A stretch of DNA of 64,000 nt, taken from positions 372,001 through 436,000 of the forward strand of contig NZ_PYNW01000001.1 in assembly GCF_003026105.1 (NCBI RefSeq), read 5' to 3'. The translations under genes and the position numbers were made by a program. Below, in pieces: positions 46,569 to 57,382 of this stretch. The stretch is from Photobacterium sp. GB-56. GTDB lineage: Bacteria; Pseudomonadota; Gammaproteobacteria; Enterobacterales; Vibrionaceae. The notes under the pieces are model-generated. The model did not search any database. It was given only the letters and a program-made list of their open reading frames with translations, and had not been told where the DNA came from. Each line of letters begins with the position of its first letter. Position 1 is the stretch's first letter.

Positions 46569-47348
46569 TTATTCAGGTACGCCACTATGGAAACGGAAAG
46601 TGTTATCAGGCGCTTGAATGAGCTCTGCTTCTTTTGCGCCAATCGCATTGACACGCTCATTGATATCCTGACCCGCAATTTTTTCAGCAAGCGTTAAATA
46701 ATCTTGATAATGGCGAGCTTCTGAGCGTAATAGCGAGATATAAAACTTTTTGAGTTCAGGATCTAAATAAGGCGCTAATTTGGCAAAACGTTCACAAGAG
46801 CGCGCTTCAATGTAAGCACCAACGATGAGCTTATCGATTAATGTTGCTGGTTCATGGGTACGTACTGCTTTCATTAAACCTTTGGCGTAACGCCCCGCAT
46901 GCAAGTTAGAGTAGGGAATATCACGGTTTTCCATGATCTCTAACACTTGCTCAAAATGGTGAAATTCTTCTTTAATTAAGCGCACCATTTTTTCAATCAG
47001 TTCTTCACCATAAGGAAAGTCAGGACGCGCGATCAATGGTGCAGACAAGCCATTTTTTTTGCTATGAAATAGCGCAGTAGAGCGATTTGCACCGCCATAA
47101 ACGAAATCTTCATAAGGCTTTGCCCATGCAAGTAGTACTTCACCACTGGCTTTATCAACTGCGTATTTACGTACCATGAACATCGCCGTTTGGCTGGCTT
47201 TTAGTTCACAGTTACAGTGATCGACTAACAATGCCGTTAGGTTTTCTGGTTTACGTGCCTCTTCAATCCAGCTATCAGGCGTTTCACATTGAAGAAATTG
47301 TTTAATGGGCGTTAGTAGCTCATTGATCATCTGTTGTGTGTTATCCAT
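46569..47348 (-). CDS. miaE: tRNA-(ms2io6A)-hydroxylase MiaE
   Basis: A 259-residue diiron hydroxylase that adds a hydroxyl group to the 2-methylthio-isopentenyl adenosine at tRNA position 37, using O2. The ferritin-like diiron ligands are visible in LIKEEFHHFEQV (~126-137), AYIEARSCERF and LLRSEARHYQDYL (the EARH motif). The family is absent from E. coli but present in Salmonella, Vibrio and pseudomonads. It is convergent with topA. Confidence 0.93.
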   Translation of the reverse strand: MDNTQQMINELLTPIKQFLQCETPDSWIEEARKPENLTALLVDHCNCELKASQTAMFMVRKYAVDKASGEVLLAWAKPYEDFVYGGANRSTALFHSKKNGLSAPLIARPDFPYGEELIEKMVRLIKEEFHHFEQVLEIMENRDIPYSNLHAGRYAKGLMKAVRTHEPATLIDKLIVGAYIEARSCERFAKLAPYLDPELKKFYISLLRSEARHYQDYLTLAEKIAGQDINERVNAIGAKEAELIQAPDNTFRFHSGVPE

Positions 47349-47439
47349 AAGGCGTATCTTTTTATTGTTATAAGACGTAAAAAAAGGCCGCTACTGCGAC
47401 CTTGGTAGATGAAGCTATTTTAAGCCAAAGTAAATCAAA

Positions 47440-48201
47440 TCACCATTTACGCTTTGGCTGGAATAAGACATCGAGATCGTCTTGGTCTTTATCGAGCTGT
47501 TGTTGACGTTCTTGCTCATAGTTCATTGATTGCTTGTTATCAATTTCATCAAGCATCAGCTGCAGTTTTTCTCGTGCTTGGTTAGCATAGTTGTCATTTT
47601 TAGCTGAAAGTACATCAATGCCTTTTTTAAGTAATTGCTTTGCTGTACCAATTTGTCCTTTAATTCGTGCTTCATTCGCGCGCTTAACGACATTTTCAAT
47701 ATTAATACGCAGTTGAATCGACTCTAAACGGGCATTCTCATTAACAAATGCCTGAGTACCCATACGTCCCTTACTGTGCTCACTTTTGATCACTGTCTTC
47801 AAACGTTTGACAAGCTGTAGCATACCAATCGCTTGTTTGTCCGTATTCGGCACTTTAAAAGGGGTAATGTCGGCATTACTGTAGTTAGCTTCTAAATGGG
47901 TAATTTGCTCGCTGACATTTTTTATACGGTGAGTCAAAGAGCGATCATTAGGGGATGCTTCAGACATTTGTTGTAAAGCATCAACAATACGTTGGTTTAA
48001 GCAGACCAATAATTCTTTGCTGTAAGGCAGATGATGCGCATTACCGATTAACTCTTCAGTCGCATCAATAATCGCAATATGCTTAGCCAATTCTTGTTGC
48101 TTGATCGACTCTAAACGCTGGCGATATTGAATAATAACGTTGTAGCCAACAATAAGCGCAAGTAACAGACCAACAAGGCCTATAACTAAAGGAATACTCA
48201 T
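47440..48201 (-). CDS. membrane-anchored coiled-coil protein, function unknown
   Basis: A 253-residue protein. Residues 3-24 are a membrane segment (IPLVIGLVGLLLALIVGYNVII). The remainder is charged and mainly helical: QYRQRLESIKQQELAKHI, a central SEQITHLEANY, and NVVKRANEARIKGQIGTAKQLLKKGIDVL, which reads like a single TPR-type helical pair. The C-terminus is Gln/Asp-rich. It is conserved in position next to cysB in Vibrionaceae as I recall, but I know no function. It lies 91 bp upstream of miaE and could share its transcript. Confidence 0.75.
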   Translation of the reverse strand: MSIPLVIGLVGLLLALIVGYNVIIQYRQRLESIKQQELAKHIAIIDATEELIGNAHHLPYSKELLVCLNQRIVDALQQMSEASPNDRSLTHRIKNVSEQITHLEANYSNADITPFKVPNTDKQAIGMLQLVKRLKTVIKSEHSKGRMGTQAFVNENARLESIQLRINIENVVKRANEARIKGQIGTAKQLLKKGIDVLSAKNDNYANQAREKLQLMLDEIDNKQSMNYEQERQQQLDKDQDDLDVLFQPKRKW

Positions 48202-49568
<1,367 letters not shown>

Positions 49569-49589
49569 CTTTTTTGTTATCTATTTTTA

Positions 49590-49613
49590 AAACCGCCACT
49601 CTTGGCGGTTTTG
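49590..49613 (+). terminator. terminator of cysB
   Basis: AAAACCGCC (49590-49598) pairs with GGCGGTTTT (49605-49613). Confidence 0.85.
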
Positions 49614-49685
49614 TTGTTTATGGGAAGGCGTATTTAGGTATACACTAACGCCCCTTGTTTTTATGTACCTTGAAGTTGTTACTTT

Positions 49686-50876
49686 ATGACTTGCTATGCC
49701 AACACTTTTCACCAATTAGATACGTTATTGACGAAAAATAGACAATATTGGCAGTTTGTTCCTTTTGCTGATGAGGGGTTTACATGGCAACAGCAACACC
49801 CTGAATTTTGTCAATGGTTACAGTTTATTGATGATCAAAGTTTGCAGCAGTTAAATCAAGATCATGACGCACTATTAGCAGCGTTTGACCCCTGGATCCC
49901 TGATGCCAAAATTTTAGCGGATTTAGCGAAAACGCCGTCGTTATTAAAAACAGAATATGCGTACCCTAAAAATTTTGATACAGGTATTCCTGGGCGTAAA
50001 TGGCAACAAATCACCGCATTTAATCATGTATTGCCACGCCTGAATGTACCGTGGCTTGAATGGTGCGCGGGAAAAGGCTTTCTAGGGCGCGTATTATCAA
50101 TTACCCACCAACAGCCTGTCACTAGTTTAGAATGGCAACCGCAATTATGTGTAGATGGTGAAGCTGCGGCGAAACAATTGGGCTTAGATATCCATTTTGT
50201 TCAAGGCGATGCGTTTGATGTAAGCAGCCAGCAATATATTAAAGAGCAGCAACATGCTGTTGCACTGCATGCATGTGGTGACTTGCATGTGTCGCTCATA
50301 AAACAAGTTGTGGCAAAAAAAGGAAAGGCGGTGAGCCTATCTCCGTGTTGCTATCACTTGATCCAAGATTCACATTATCAGCCGTTATCAACGGTTGCAA
50401 AATCGAGCCAGCTACAGTTATCTAAGCATGACTTACGTTTACCGTTGCAAGAGACAGTAACGGCTGGAAATCGCGTTAAGCAACTTCGGTTTGTTGAGGT
50501 TAGTTTTCGGTTAGGGTTTGATTTATTACAGCGAAAAATTAATCAATCTAGTACTTACTTACCTGTCCCTAATGTACAAAAAGCGTTATTAGGTGAAGGT
50601 TTTAAATCTTTTTGTTGTTGGGCTGCAGATCAGAAAGGGATTGTATTACCCGCTAACATTGACTTCGATTATTGGCAGCAACAGGGCGAACAACGTTTTG
50701 CGATAACAGAGCGGATGGAGCTAGTCCGTCAATTGTTTCGTCGACCATTAGAATTATGGTTAGTGCTTGATCGTGTTTGCTATCTTGAAGAATTTGGCTA
50801 TGACGTATCGTTAGGGACATTCTGCGAAAAACAAATGACACCAAGAAATTTATTGATTCACGCAGAACGTTGCTAA
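49686..50876 (+). CDS. SAM-dependent methyltransferase (methyltransf_32-like)
   Basis: A 396-residue protein. The methyltransferase domain starts near residue 120: LEWCAGKGFLGRVLS (SAM motif I, ~123-137), SLEWQPQLCVDG, then DAFDV, ALHACGDLHVSLI and SLSPCCYHLI (two adjacent Cys). The LHACG and SPCCYH motifs are typical of the family that includes glutathione S-transferase-C-terminal-like methyltransferases. The substrate is unknown. The first 120 residues are variable, and the last 100 are hydrophobic and Cys/Arg-rich. It is followed by a bidirectional hairpin. Confidence 0.75.
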   Translation: MTCYANTFHQLDTLLTKNRQYWQFVPFADEGFTWQQQHPEFCQWLQFIDDQSLQQLNQDHDALLAAFDPWIPDAKILADLAKTPSLLKTEYAYPKNFDTGIPGRKWQQITAFNHVLPRLNVPWLEWCAGKGFLGRVLSITHQQPVTSLEWQPQLCVDGEAAAKQLGLDIHFVQGDAFDVSSQQYIKEQQHAVALHACGDLHVSLIKQVVAKKGKAVSLSPCCYHLIQDSHYQPLSTVAKSSQLQLSKHDLRLPLQETVTAGNRVKQLRFVEVSFRLGFDLLQRKINQSSTYLPVPNVQKALLGEGFKSFCCWAADQKGIVLPANIDFDYWQQQGEQRFAITERMELVRQLFRRPLELWLVLDRVCYLEEFGYDVSLGTFCEKQMTPRNLLIHAERC

Positions 50877-50892
50877 TGTTTTATGGGCAATA

Positions 50893-50922
50893 TAATACCA
50901 CCGTGAAATCACGGTGGTATTA
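50893..50922. terminator. bidirectional terminator-type hairpin
   Basis: A perfect 13-bp stem, TAATACCACCGTG (50893-50905) with CACGGTGGTATTA (50910-50922), has loop aaat. It stands between convergent genes. T-runs are weak. Confidence 0.7.
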
Positions 50923-50928
50923 CTGATA

Positions 50929-52896
50929 TTAGTGAGGCTGAGTTTGTTTTTTCGTCAGTAGAGTCGAAAGAATTCCCTTCTCTAATTCGCTAACAGAGAG
51001 GGGCTTATTAAAGTAATAGCCTTGGCAATAATTGAAATTACAGCTTTGGATATATTCTAGCTGCTCTTTCGTTTCAACCCCTTCAGCGACCACTTTAAGA
51101 TTGAGCTTATTACAAATGGCTTTTGTTGCTTCAACGATTGCTTTCCCACTGTCGTGCTCATTTTGAACAAAACTTTGATCTAGTTTAACAGTACTGATTG
51201 GAAGGTTTTGCAATTGTGATAACGATGAGTACCCAGTTCCAAAATCATCAAGATAAAGCTCAAAGCCCAGTGCAGCAATAGCCTCTAAACACGACATAGC
51301 CTCACTGAATTCTTGCAGCATGGCAGATTCTGTTATTTCTAAAGCTACTTGAGCTGGGTCTATATTATACTCTTCAATAATTAACTTTAGCTCATCTAAA
51401 AGAGACATTTTTAGTTGCGCACGAGATAAATTAATACTCATGATTAACTTGGTATCGTATTGTTGATTCCACTCTTCCAATTGTTTACAAGCGCTTCTCA
51501 GCACCCAAGAGCCAATAGGGATAATTTGCCCAGTTTCTTCTGCCAATGGAATAAATTCAGCAGGAGAGACATGACCTAAAGAGTCGTCATGCCAGCGAAT
51601 AAGCGCTTCAAAACCTTTTAACAACATTGTATTAAGATCAATTATAGGTTGATAATACAATTCAAAGTCTTTAATTTCAAGTGCTTGAGATAAGTGATGG
51701 CGTAGTGCATTTTTACGATACAGCGTTTCTGCCAAATGAGGCTGGAAATGATAGCTACAGTTGCGACCATGCTTTTTAGCACAATGCATTGCCATGTCAG
51801 CTTGAGTAATTAAGGTTTCAAAACTATTGGCATCTTTAGGGTATTGCGCAGTACCGATACTGCATCCAATCGATATTTCACCAATATTTTTGATATAGAA
51901 AGGGCTGTTTAGTGCCGAAATTATCTCTTGGGTTAGTTGAACTAAATTAGGGATATATCGATCTTCAACTTGGATTATAAATTCATCACCACCAAAACGG
52001 GCGACAAGCCCTCGTCCTCTTATTGTATCTAATAACCTAATTGCAACTGCTCTTAATAACTTATCACCAATAGCGTGACCATAAGTATCGTTAATCAGTT
52101 TAAAGCTATCGAGATCAAGAAATAATAAATGGTACGGAAATGAAGAATGATGGCTAGCTTTTAGTGCCGTAGAAATACCGCGTCGATTCATCAGCCCAGT
52201 TAAAAAATCGTGCTCAGCATTATAACGTTCGCGCTGTAAATTTTCTTTTTCTTTAGAAATATTAACAACTTGAAGTAGGAGTTGAGATTTATCAGATAGC
52301 CATTTAGTTTCAATGTTAAACCAAATATGACTTTTTCCTGTCCAACATAATCGGCTATGTTTAAGGTTTAGGTTATTTTTTGCGTCAGATATCCATTGTT
52401 GGGCAATATCAATGTCGCCAACAAAGGATGCTAAGTTACTGAGATCTGAACCATAGTTTTTGGTAAACACGGTATTGGCACTCACCAAATTACCTTGCTC
52501 ATTAAATAGCAGCGCTAGATTAGAGTAATCAGAAAAAGCAAGTTCACGTCGAATACTTGATTCATCACCAACCACTTCCACAAGCATTGCAATACGTTTA
52601 TCAGGCAAATTGATACCAGAGAAAATGCAAAGCAAGTTTTTGCCTACCTTTCTTGGATCTAAATGCCACCAGGTTTTGATTGTTTTATTTTGTTTAAATG
52701 TTTCGCGGTACTCTTCTAATGTTGCTTCTACTGCGGCTGACATATCTTTGCCAAGATCGCGCGATCGAAGTTCGTCGTGAGAGGAAGACTCCCATAAAGG
52801 AAGTGCTTTGTCGTTAGCCCAAATGATTTGTTTGTGGTCAAAATCAAAAATCCAAATAGGACTTTGAAGATGATTAAAAGGCGAGTAAATATCCAT
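50929..52896 (-). CDS. PAS-GGDEF-EAL cyclic-di-GMP protein
   Basis: A protein of about 655 residues. The N-terminal ~220 residues form PAS-like sensor domains (SPIWIFDFDHKQIIWAN, and LALLFNEQGNLVSANTVF). A GGDEF domain follows (LTGLMNRRGI, then ARFGGDEFIIQV near ~304), with the signature intact, so diguanylate cyclase activity is possible. The EAL domain (FEALIRW at ~428, EITESAMLQEF, YLDDFGTGYSSL, VKLDQSFV, VVAEGVET) has all main catalytic residues, so it may also act as a phosphodiesterase. No membrane segment is seen. The ATG at 52896 begins at the PAS domain; an upstream TTG (52950) is less likely. The net direction of activity cannot be told. Confidence 0.9.
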   Translation of the reverse strand: MDIYSPFNHLQSPIWIFDFDHKQIIWANDKALPLWESSSHDELRSRDLGKDMSAAVEATLEEYRETFKQNKTIKTWWHLDPRKVGKNLLCIFSGINLPDKRIAMLVEVVGDESSIRRELAFSDYSNLALLFNEQGNLVSANTVFTKNYGSDLSNLASFVGDIDIAQQWISDAKNNLNLKHSRLCWTGKSHIWFNIETKWLSDKSQLLLQVVNISKEKENLQRERYNAEHDFLTGLMNRRGISTALKASHHSSFPYHLLFLDLDSFKLINDTYGHAIGDKLLRAVAIRLLDTIRGRGLVARFGGDEFIIQVEDRYIPNLVQLTQEIISALNSPFYIKNIGEISIGCSIGTAQYPKDANSFETLITQADMAMHCAKKHGRNCSYHFQPHLAETLYRKNALRHHLSQALEIKDFELYYQPIIDLNTMLLKGFEALIRWHDDSLGHVSPAEFIPLAEETGQIIPIGSWVLRSACKQLEEWNQQYDTKLIMSINLSRAQLKMSLLDELKLIIEEYNIDPAQVALEITESAMLQEFSEAMSCLEAIAALGFELYLDDFGTGYSSLSQLQNLPISTVKLDQSFVQNEHDSGKAIVEATKAICNKLNLKVVAEGVETKEQLEYIQSCNFNYCQGYYFNKPLSVSELEKGILSTLLTKKQTQPH

Positions 52897-53155
52897 CACC
52901 AATATCTTTTTAATTATTATGTGAGGTGATTTTAACTGACATACAAACAACAGAATATAAAATTTTCTATAAATACGTGATATTACTCCACAAAATTATG
53001 CTTTGCATGCAAGCTTTTGTATAACAAATAAGTCGCTTTTAGGCGGATTTAACTTATTGTAATAAAATGTTTTTACTGTTTAATTATATTCTTTAAATGA
53101 AAAGGAATAAGAAAGTAACAACATTACTTTCTTATTATCCAAGTTCATTTAGCGA

Positions 53156-54370
53156 TTATCCAACAGCTGGAATTAAGCCGACCATTTGTAAGGCCTGCGC
53201 AGATATAATTAAAACACCCGCCATTGTCACAATAATTAAGCCAAAATTACCACCCTTCACTTTATAAGGTGAAATTTCATTAGATATATTATGCTTTTTT
53301 CTCTGAGATCTAACCATTGCGACAGGTAAAAATATCGCCAAAATAACTAAAGCAATGGCTGCGTATCCTAGCGCCATAATAAAGCCTTGTGGGTAAAAGA
53401 TAGCAAAAGCAAGGGGAGGTAAGAAGGTGATCATGCCCGTTTGCATACGACCACTGGCATTACTTGAACGTTTCAAGCTATCAGCCATAAAGTCAAATAA
53501 CCCTAAACTCACACCTAAAAAAGATGTTGCTAATGCAAGATCTGCGAAAATAGAGACAGATTGGCTCACCATAGGGTTATGGAGTAAATCGCTTAAACTC
53601 GCAATAAAACTGCCCAATGTTGTGCTTGCCATTAACTCTGGTTGGCTCATTACACCTTGACTTGCTAATTGCCATAAAACGTAGATAAAAAGAGGCAGTG
53701 CTGAGCCAATAATCATGACTTTCTTTAACGTTTTTATATCAATGCCTATGTAACGCACGATCGATGGAATACTGCCGTGGAAACCAAAAGAGGTAAAAAC
53801 AACAGGTAATGCTGATAAAATTAAGCCTTTTTGTACTGGCATTTCAACAAGGTGTTGTCCTTCAACATGCGGAACTAATAACCCCAGCATGACAGCTAGC
53901 GCAATAATTTTTGCAGCAAAAAGTAAGCGGTTTACTAAATCAACAGTATGAGTGCCAACAGAAACTATCGCGGCAATTAAAAGTGTAAATAATAATGCGC
54001 CTAATTGTGGCGGAATGGATGTATTAAACCAGCCACTTAACTTCTCACTTAACTGACCACCACCACCTGCAATGTAGGCTGCACATAAAGAATAAAGCAG
54101 AAAGATCATGGCAAAATTAGCAATGATTTGTCCTTTGCGACCAAGAAGTTGTTGAGCCAAAGTATTTAATGTCGCATTGGTATCTGAATGTTGATGAACT
54201 TCAATCATCAATAAAGCGGTGTAAGTCATTAGTGCCCACATGCCGAACATGGCAACTAATGCGGTGGTAAACCCAAGTCCAGCAGAAGCGAGAGGAAGGG
54301 CTAACATTCCAGCACCAATAGTTGTACCAGCAATAATAAGCATACTGCCGAGTGTTTTATTTAAAGCCAT
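53156..54370 (-). CDS. tyrP: tyrosine-specific transport protein TyrP
   Basis: A 404-residue aromatic amino-acid permease (HAAAP family, E. coli TyrP 403), with about eleven membrane segments. Visible: LGSMLIIAGTTIGAGMLALPLA (~7-28), the GGGGQLSEKL segment, and SFGFHGSIPSIVRYIG (~199-214), a family signature. It imports tyrosine with protons. GGGAG stands 9 nt before the ATG. TyrR boxes in the upstream gap point to TyrR control, as in E. coli. It could also carry phenylalanine or tryptophan; tyrosine is favoured by similarity. Confidence 0.9.
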   Translation of the reverse strand: MALNKTLGSMLIIAGTTIGAGMLALPLASAGLGFTTALVAMFGMWALMTYTALLMIEVHQHSDTNATLNTLAQQLLGRKGQIIANFAMIFLLYSLCAAYIAGGGGQLSEKLSGWFNTSIPPQLGALLFTLLIAAIVSVGTHTVDLVNRLLFAAKIIALAVMLGLLVPHVEGQHLVEMPVQKGLILSALPVVFTSFGFHGSIPSIVRYIGIDIKTLKKVMIIGSALPLFIYVLWQLASQGVMSQPELMASTTLGSFIASLSDLLHNPMVSQSVSIFADLALATSFLGVSLGLFDFMADSLKRSSNASGRMQTGMITFLPPLAFAIFYPQGFIMALGYAAIALVILAIFLPVAMVRSQRKKHNISNEISPYKVKGGNFGLIIVTMAGVLIISAQALQMVGLIPAVG

Positions 54371-54476
54371 TTGTGTTGCTCCCAGAGGTAAATAATTAGA
54401 TCGGGAGGTGGTCGTTATTGATCACCTATCGTTGCTCACTATGAAAATAGAGGCCACAGAGGCGTATCGAGATGAG

Positions 54477-54494
54477 TGTAAAGTTTTGATTACA
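54477..54494. promoter_or_regulatory. TyrR box (weaker)
   Basis: TGTAAAGTTTTGATTACA matches TGTAAA-N6-TTTACA at 11 of 12 defined bases. It lies 107 bp upstream of the tyrP ATG. Confidence 0.65.
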
Positions 54495-54663
54495 TCTTGA
54501 TAATAGCCACTGTGGCTATCGATAGGTATGTGCTGTCGAGGTATACTTCATTAAATTTGCTCTAACTGTTCTTTACTAGTGGATGTGTTGATTTTAATAG
54601 CGTATTTCACTACAAGGTCACATTAACGATAGATATCTCTTCTGTCAACATTAGTTTAATGAA

Positions 54664-54681
54664 TGTAAATAAATATTTACA
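54664..54681. promoter_or_regulatory. TyrR box (perfect)
   Basis: TGTAAATAAATATTTACA is a perfect match to TGTAAA-N6-TTTACA. It lies in the 424-bp gap between tyrP and the divergent cinA-like gene, 113 bp before the latter's start. I see nothing else definite in the gap. Confidence 0.7.
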
Positions 54682-54794
54682 CTGATTGGTGTGGAGATTA
54701 ATTGTGTGATTTATGAAAGGAAGGCTGTATAACAAATGATCTAAAGCATAGACTAATAACAATCAATATTCGGTGGATGATGCAGAGGGATAGG

Positions 54795-56015
54795 ATGCTT
54801 GAAATTACAATGATAAGTACCGGTGAAGAGGTCTTACTGGGTGATATAACAGATACTAATGCAACGTGGTTATCTCGTCTTTTTTTTCAACATGGCTTTC
54901 CAATGACACGTCGAATAACTGTTGGTGATCATTGTGAGCGAATAGCAAAAGAAATTGAGTCATGCAGTTTTAATAGCGATATTGTTATTGTTAATGGTGG
55001 ACTAGGGCCTACAAGTGATGATTTAAGTGCTGCCGCGGCGGCAATGGCTGCTGATGTTGGCTTGGAGCAATCTGAGCATTGGGTTTCGGAGATGAAAGCA
55101 AAATATAAAAAGCTAAATCGAGAAATGCCTGTGGCTAATTTGAAGCAAGCAATGCTACCTGAAGGGGCTGAATTAATCGATAACCCTGTTGGCACTGCCT
55201 GTGGCTTTTCAATTAAATTAAATCGTGCTTGGATATGTTTTACTCCAGGCGTTCCCAGTGAATTTAAGTTTATGGTTAAAGAGAAAATACTGCCATATTT
55301 ACAATTACACTATCCTCAGATCCAATCGTTGCACTGTCATCGATTATTTACCTATGGTTTGTCAGAGTCCGGAATAAGTGACACCTTGAAGCATATCGTT
55401 TTACCGCACGGTTATGAATTGGGGTACCGTTCTTCATTACCCTTTATTGAGGTGAAACTATTCGCACCATCAAATGATCGCTATGCACTAGAACTATTAA
55501 ATAAAATGGAACGATTGCTAGGCGATAACATTGTGGGAAAAAATTTGAGCTTACTTGATAACCTTGAATATCTCATTGAAAAAAAGCAGAAAAAAATGGG
55601 TTTGTCGGAGTGTTCAACAGGCGGTTTTGTAGTCAATTGGCTTAATCAAAAATGTAAGTTAAGCGAATACATTGTATCTGCCACCGTCAACCATAATGCT
55701 ATGAAAGAAGAGAACAGTTTAGAAACGTTAGTGAGTGAAATAGATAAGCAACTGTCTCTCATTTATAGCCACTCAAAGGTTGATATTGGCTTATATTCTG
55801 GCGCTATAGTAGAAGATTGTTTTACTGTAGGGATAATCACTTTGGAAGGTCGGTGGATCCAACAATTACAGTTTAAGCGTGAATACACATATAACGATCA
55901 ACGCGCGATTATTGCCACAGTGCTTCTTGATATGCTTCGTCGTCAACTGGAAGGGATTAACGTTTTTGGTCACTATGAATCGTTAAATAGAAGATTGAAA
56001 AAACATAGTCTATAA
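54795..56015 (+). CDS. CinA-like protein (YfaY family)
   Basis: A 406-residue protein. The N-terminal MoaB/MogA-type (competence-damage/ADP-ribose hydrolase) domain has MISTGEEVLLGDITDTNATWLS and VIVNGGLGPTSDDLSAAA (~66-83), then NPVGTACGF and CFTPGVPSEF. The C-terminal CinA-like domain (~250-406) is degenerate: SECSTGGFVVNWL replaces the ESCTGG motif of active nicotinamide-nucleotide amidohydrolases, so deamidase activity is doubtful. The overall layout matches E. coli YfaY. I chose ATG 54795, preceded by GAGG at 6 nt, over ATGs at 54777 and 54780. Confidence 0.85.
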   Translation: MLEITMISTGEEVLLGDITDTNATWLSRLFFQHGFPMTRRITVGDHCERIAKEIESCSFNSDIVIVNGGLGPTSDDLSAAAAAMAADVGLEQSEHWVSEMKAKYKKLNREMPVANLKQAMLPEGAELIDNPVGTACGFSIKLNRAWICFTPGVPSEFKFMVKEKILPYLQLHYPQIQSLHCHRLFTYGLSESGISDTLKHIVLPHGYELGYRSSLPFIEVKLFAPSNDRYALELLNKMERLLGDNIVGKNLSLLDNLEYLIEKKQKKMGLSECSTGGFVVNWLNQKCKLSEYIVSATVNHNAMKEENSLETLVSEIDKQLSLIYSHSKVDIGLYSGAIVEDCFTVGIITLEGRWIQQLQFKREYTYNDQRAIIATVLLDMLRRQLEGINVFGHYESLNRRLKKHSL

Positions 56016-56250
56016 CTGCTAGGTTAACCTATATTACAGTTTATGAATCATAGCGTTGACAAGTAAAATGCAAGCATAATATTGGCATAGATTATAAAGA
56101 TTGCGCCTTATTTTGAATGCTGTATTATTAGGTTGTATTAAGAGAAAATAATTGCAAATCAGTATCCTATCTTTCTGATAGTGAAGTTAACTGAGTAACA
56201 TATTTCGTTGCTATGGTTATGATTTGAAAATCGCAAAGGATAGAAGATAA

Positions 56251-57090
56251 ATGACTTTTAAATTAAAAAAGCTAGCGTTAGCCACTTCAGTTGTACTTTC
56301 TGCATTCATGCTACAAGCTTGTAATGATGCTGACACTGCGGCAAATCACAACCAGCAGCAAACAGAATCAACGGCTAAAACAGAGAAAGCTGAGATGAAA
56401 TCATTAGATGTTAATGTTATTTACCTTGATCGCCGTATGCTACCACCAGGTGCTGTGTTAAAAGTTGCATTAGAAGATGTGTCTCTTGCTGATGCGCCCT
56501 CAACGACAATTACAAGTGAATCAATGGACGTTGCCGGTGCGCCGCCATACCCTGTAGCACTTCAATATGACGCTGCGAAAATTCAAAATAATCATCGCTA
56601 TAGCTTACGTGCAACCATTAAGGTTGGTGATAAGCTAGTCATGACTTCAACAACAAGCATTGACCCATTTGCAGCAGACGTAAAACAGCCTATAGAGATT
56701 AAATTAGACCGTGTTGCTCATCAGCCAAATGAAACAACAGAGAATACTCCGTTAGTTGGTCATAAATGGGATTTAGTGACGCTTGAAGGTGAAACTGTAA
56801 AACCTGGTGCTGGTGGTAATGTGGCATTTATCCAATTTGATATGGATAATAAATCGGCTCATGGTTTTTCTGGCTGTAATAACTTCCAAGGCTCATTTGA
56901 AACATCTAATGGCACATTAACGATGGGGCCTGCAGCTGCAACACGTAAAATGTGTATGGATGGTATGGAGCTAGAAAAGTCATTTTTAGAAACTATGCCT
57001 AGTTTTGCAAGCTATGTAATTGTTGATAATGTACTTACAGTGAAAGATAAGCAAGGAAATCAGGTTGCGACCTTTAAAAATGGTAAGTAA
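56251..57090 (+). CDS. lipoprotein with YbaY-type and META domains
   Basis: A 279-residue lipoprotein. The signal peptide ends at the lipobox LQAC (Cys ~24). Residues ~48-150 match the YbaY/lipoprotein_15 pattern (VNVIYLDRRMLPPGAVLKVALEDVSLAD, PYPVALQYDAAKI). Residues ~165-279 form a META/HslJ-like domain (LVGHKWDLVTLEGE, GFSGCNNFQGSF, RKMCMDGMELEKSFLETM). META-domain lipoproteins are linked to heat-shock and novobiocin tolerance in E. coli HslJ. AAAGGA stands 12 nt upstream of the ATG at 56251. The upstream gap of 235 bp shows no gene. Confidence 0.88.
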   Translation: MTFKLKKLALATSVVLSAFMLQACNDADTAANHNQQQTESTAKTEKAEMKSLDVNVIYLDRRMLPPGAVLKVALEDVSLADAPSTTITSESMDVAGAPPYPVALQYDAAKIQNNHRYSLRATIKVGDKLVMTSTTSIDPFAADVKQPIEIKLDRVAHQPNETTENTPLVGHKWDLVTLEGETVKPGAGGNVAFIQFDMDNKSAHGFSGCNNFQGSFETSNGTLTMGPAAATRKMCMDGMELEKSFLETMPSFASYVIVDNVLTVKDKQGNQVATFKNGK

Positions 57091-57130
57091 GACTTAATAT
57101 AATAAATATTAAAACTTAATAGATTGATAG

Positions 57131-57174
57131 AGCGCGTAAATTGTAATTACTAATTACATTTACGCGCTTTTTTA
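57131..57174 (+). terminator. terminator of the META lipoprotein gene
   Basis: AGCGCGTAAA (57131-57140) pairs with TTTACGCGCT (57159-57168), with inner TGTAATTA/TAATTACA pairing and a T-run. The rest of the gap to 57382 shows no gene. Confidence 0.85.
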
Positions 57175-57382
57175 TTATGTGATATAAATCACCGTCACAT
57201 ATCCTAAATAAGACTGTAATAAAAACTTATTATTTTTTTTAGGCATTCTAAGAATATACATCTATTCTATTATTATGTTTATTTGTACTACCTTAAATTT
57301 ACTCATTACTAATTAAAGGATTATATAAATAATTTAAACTTAAATTTTAATATAATTAATAACTTAGAAGGTTGATTATTTT

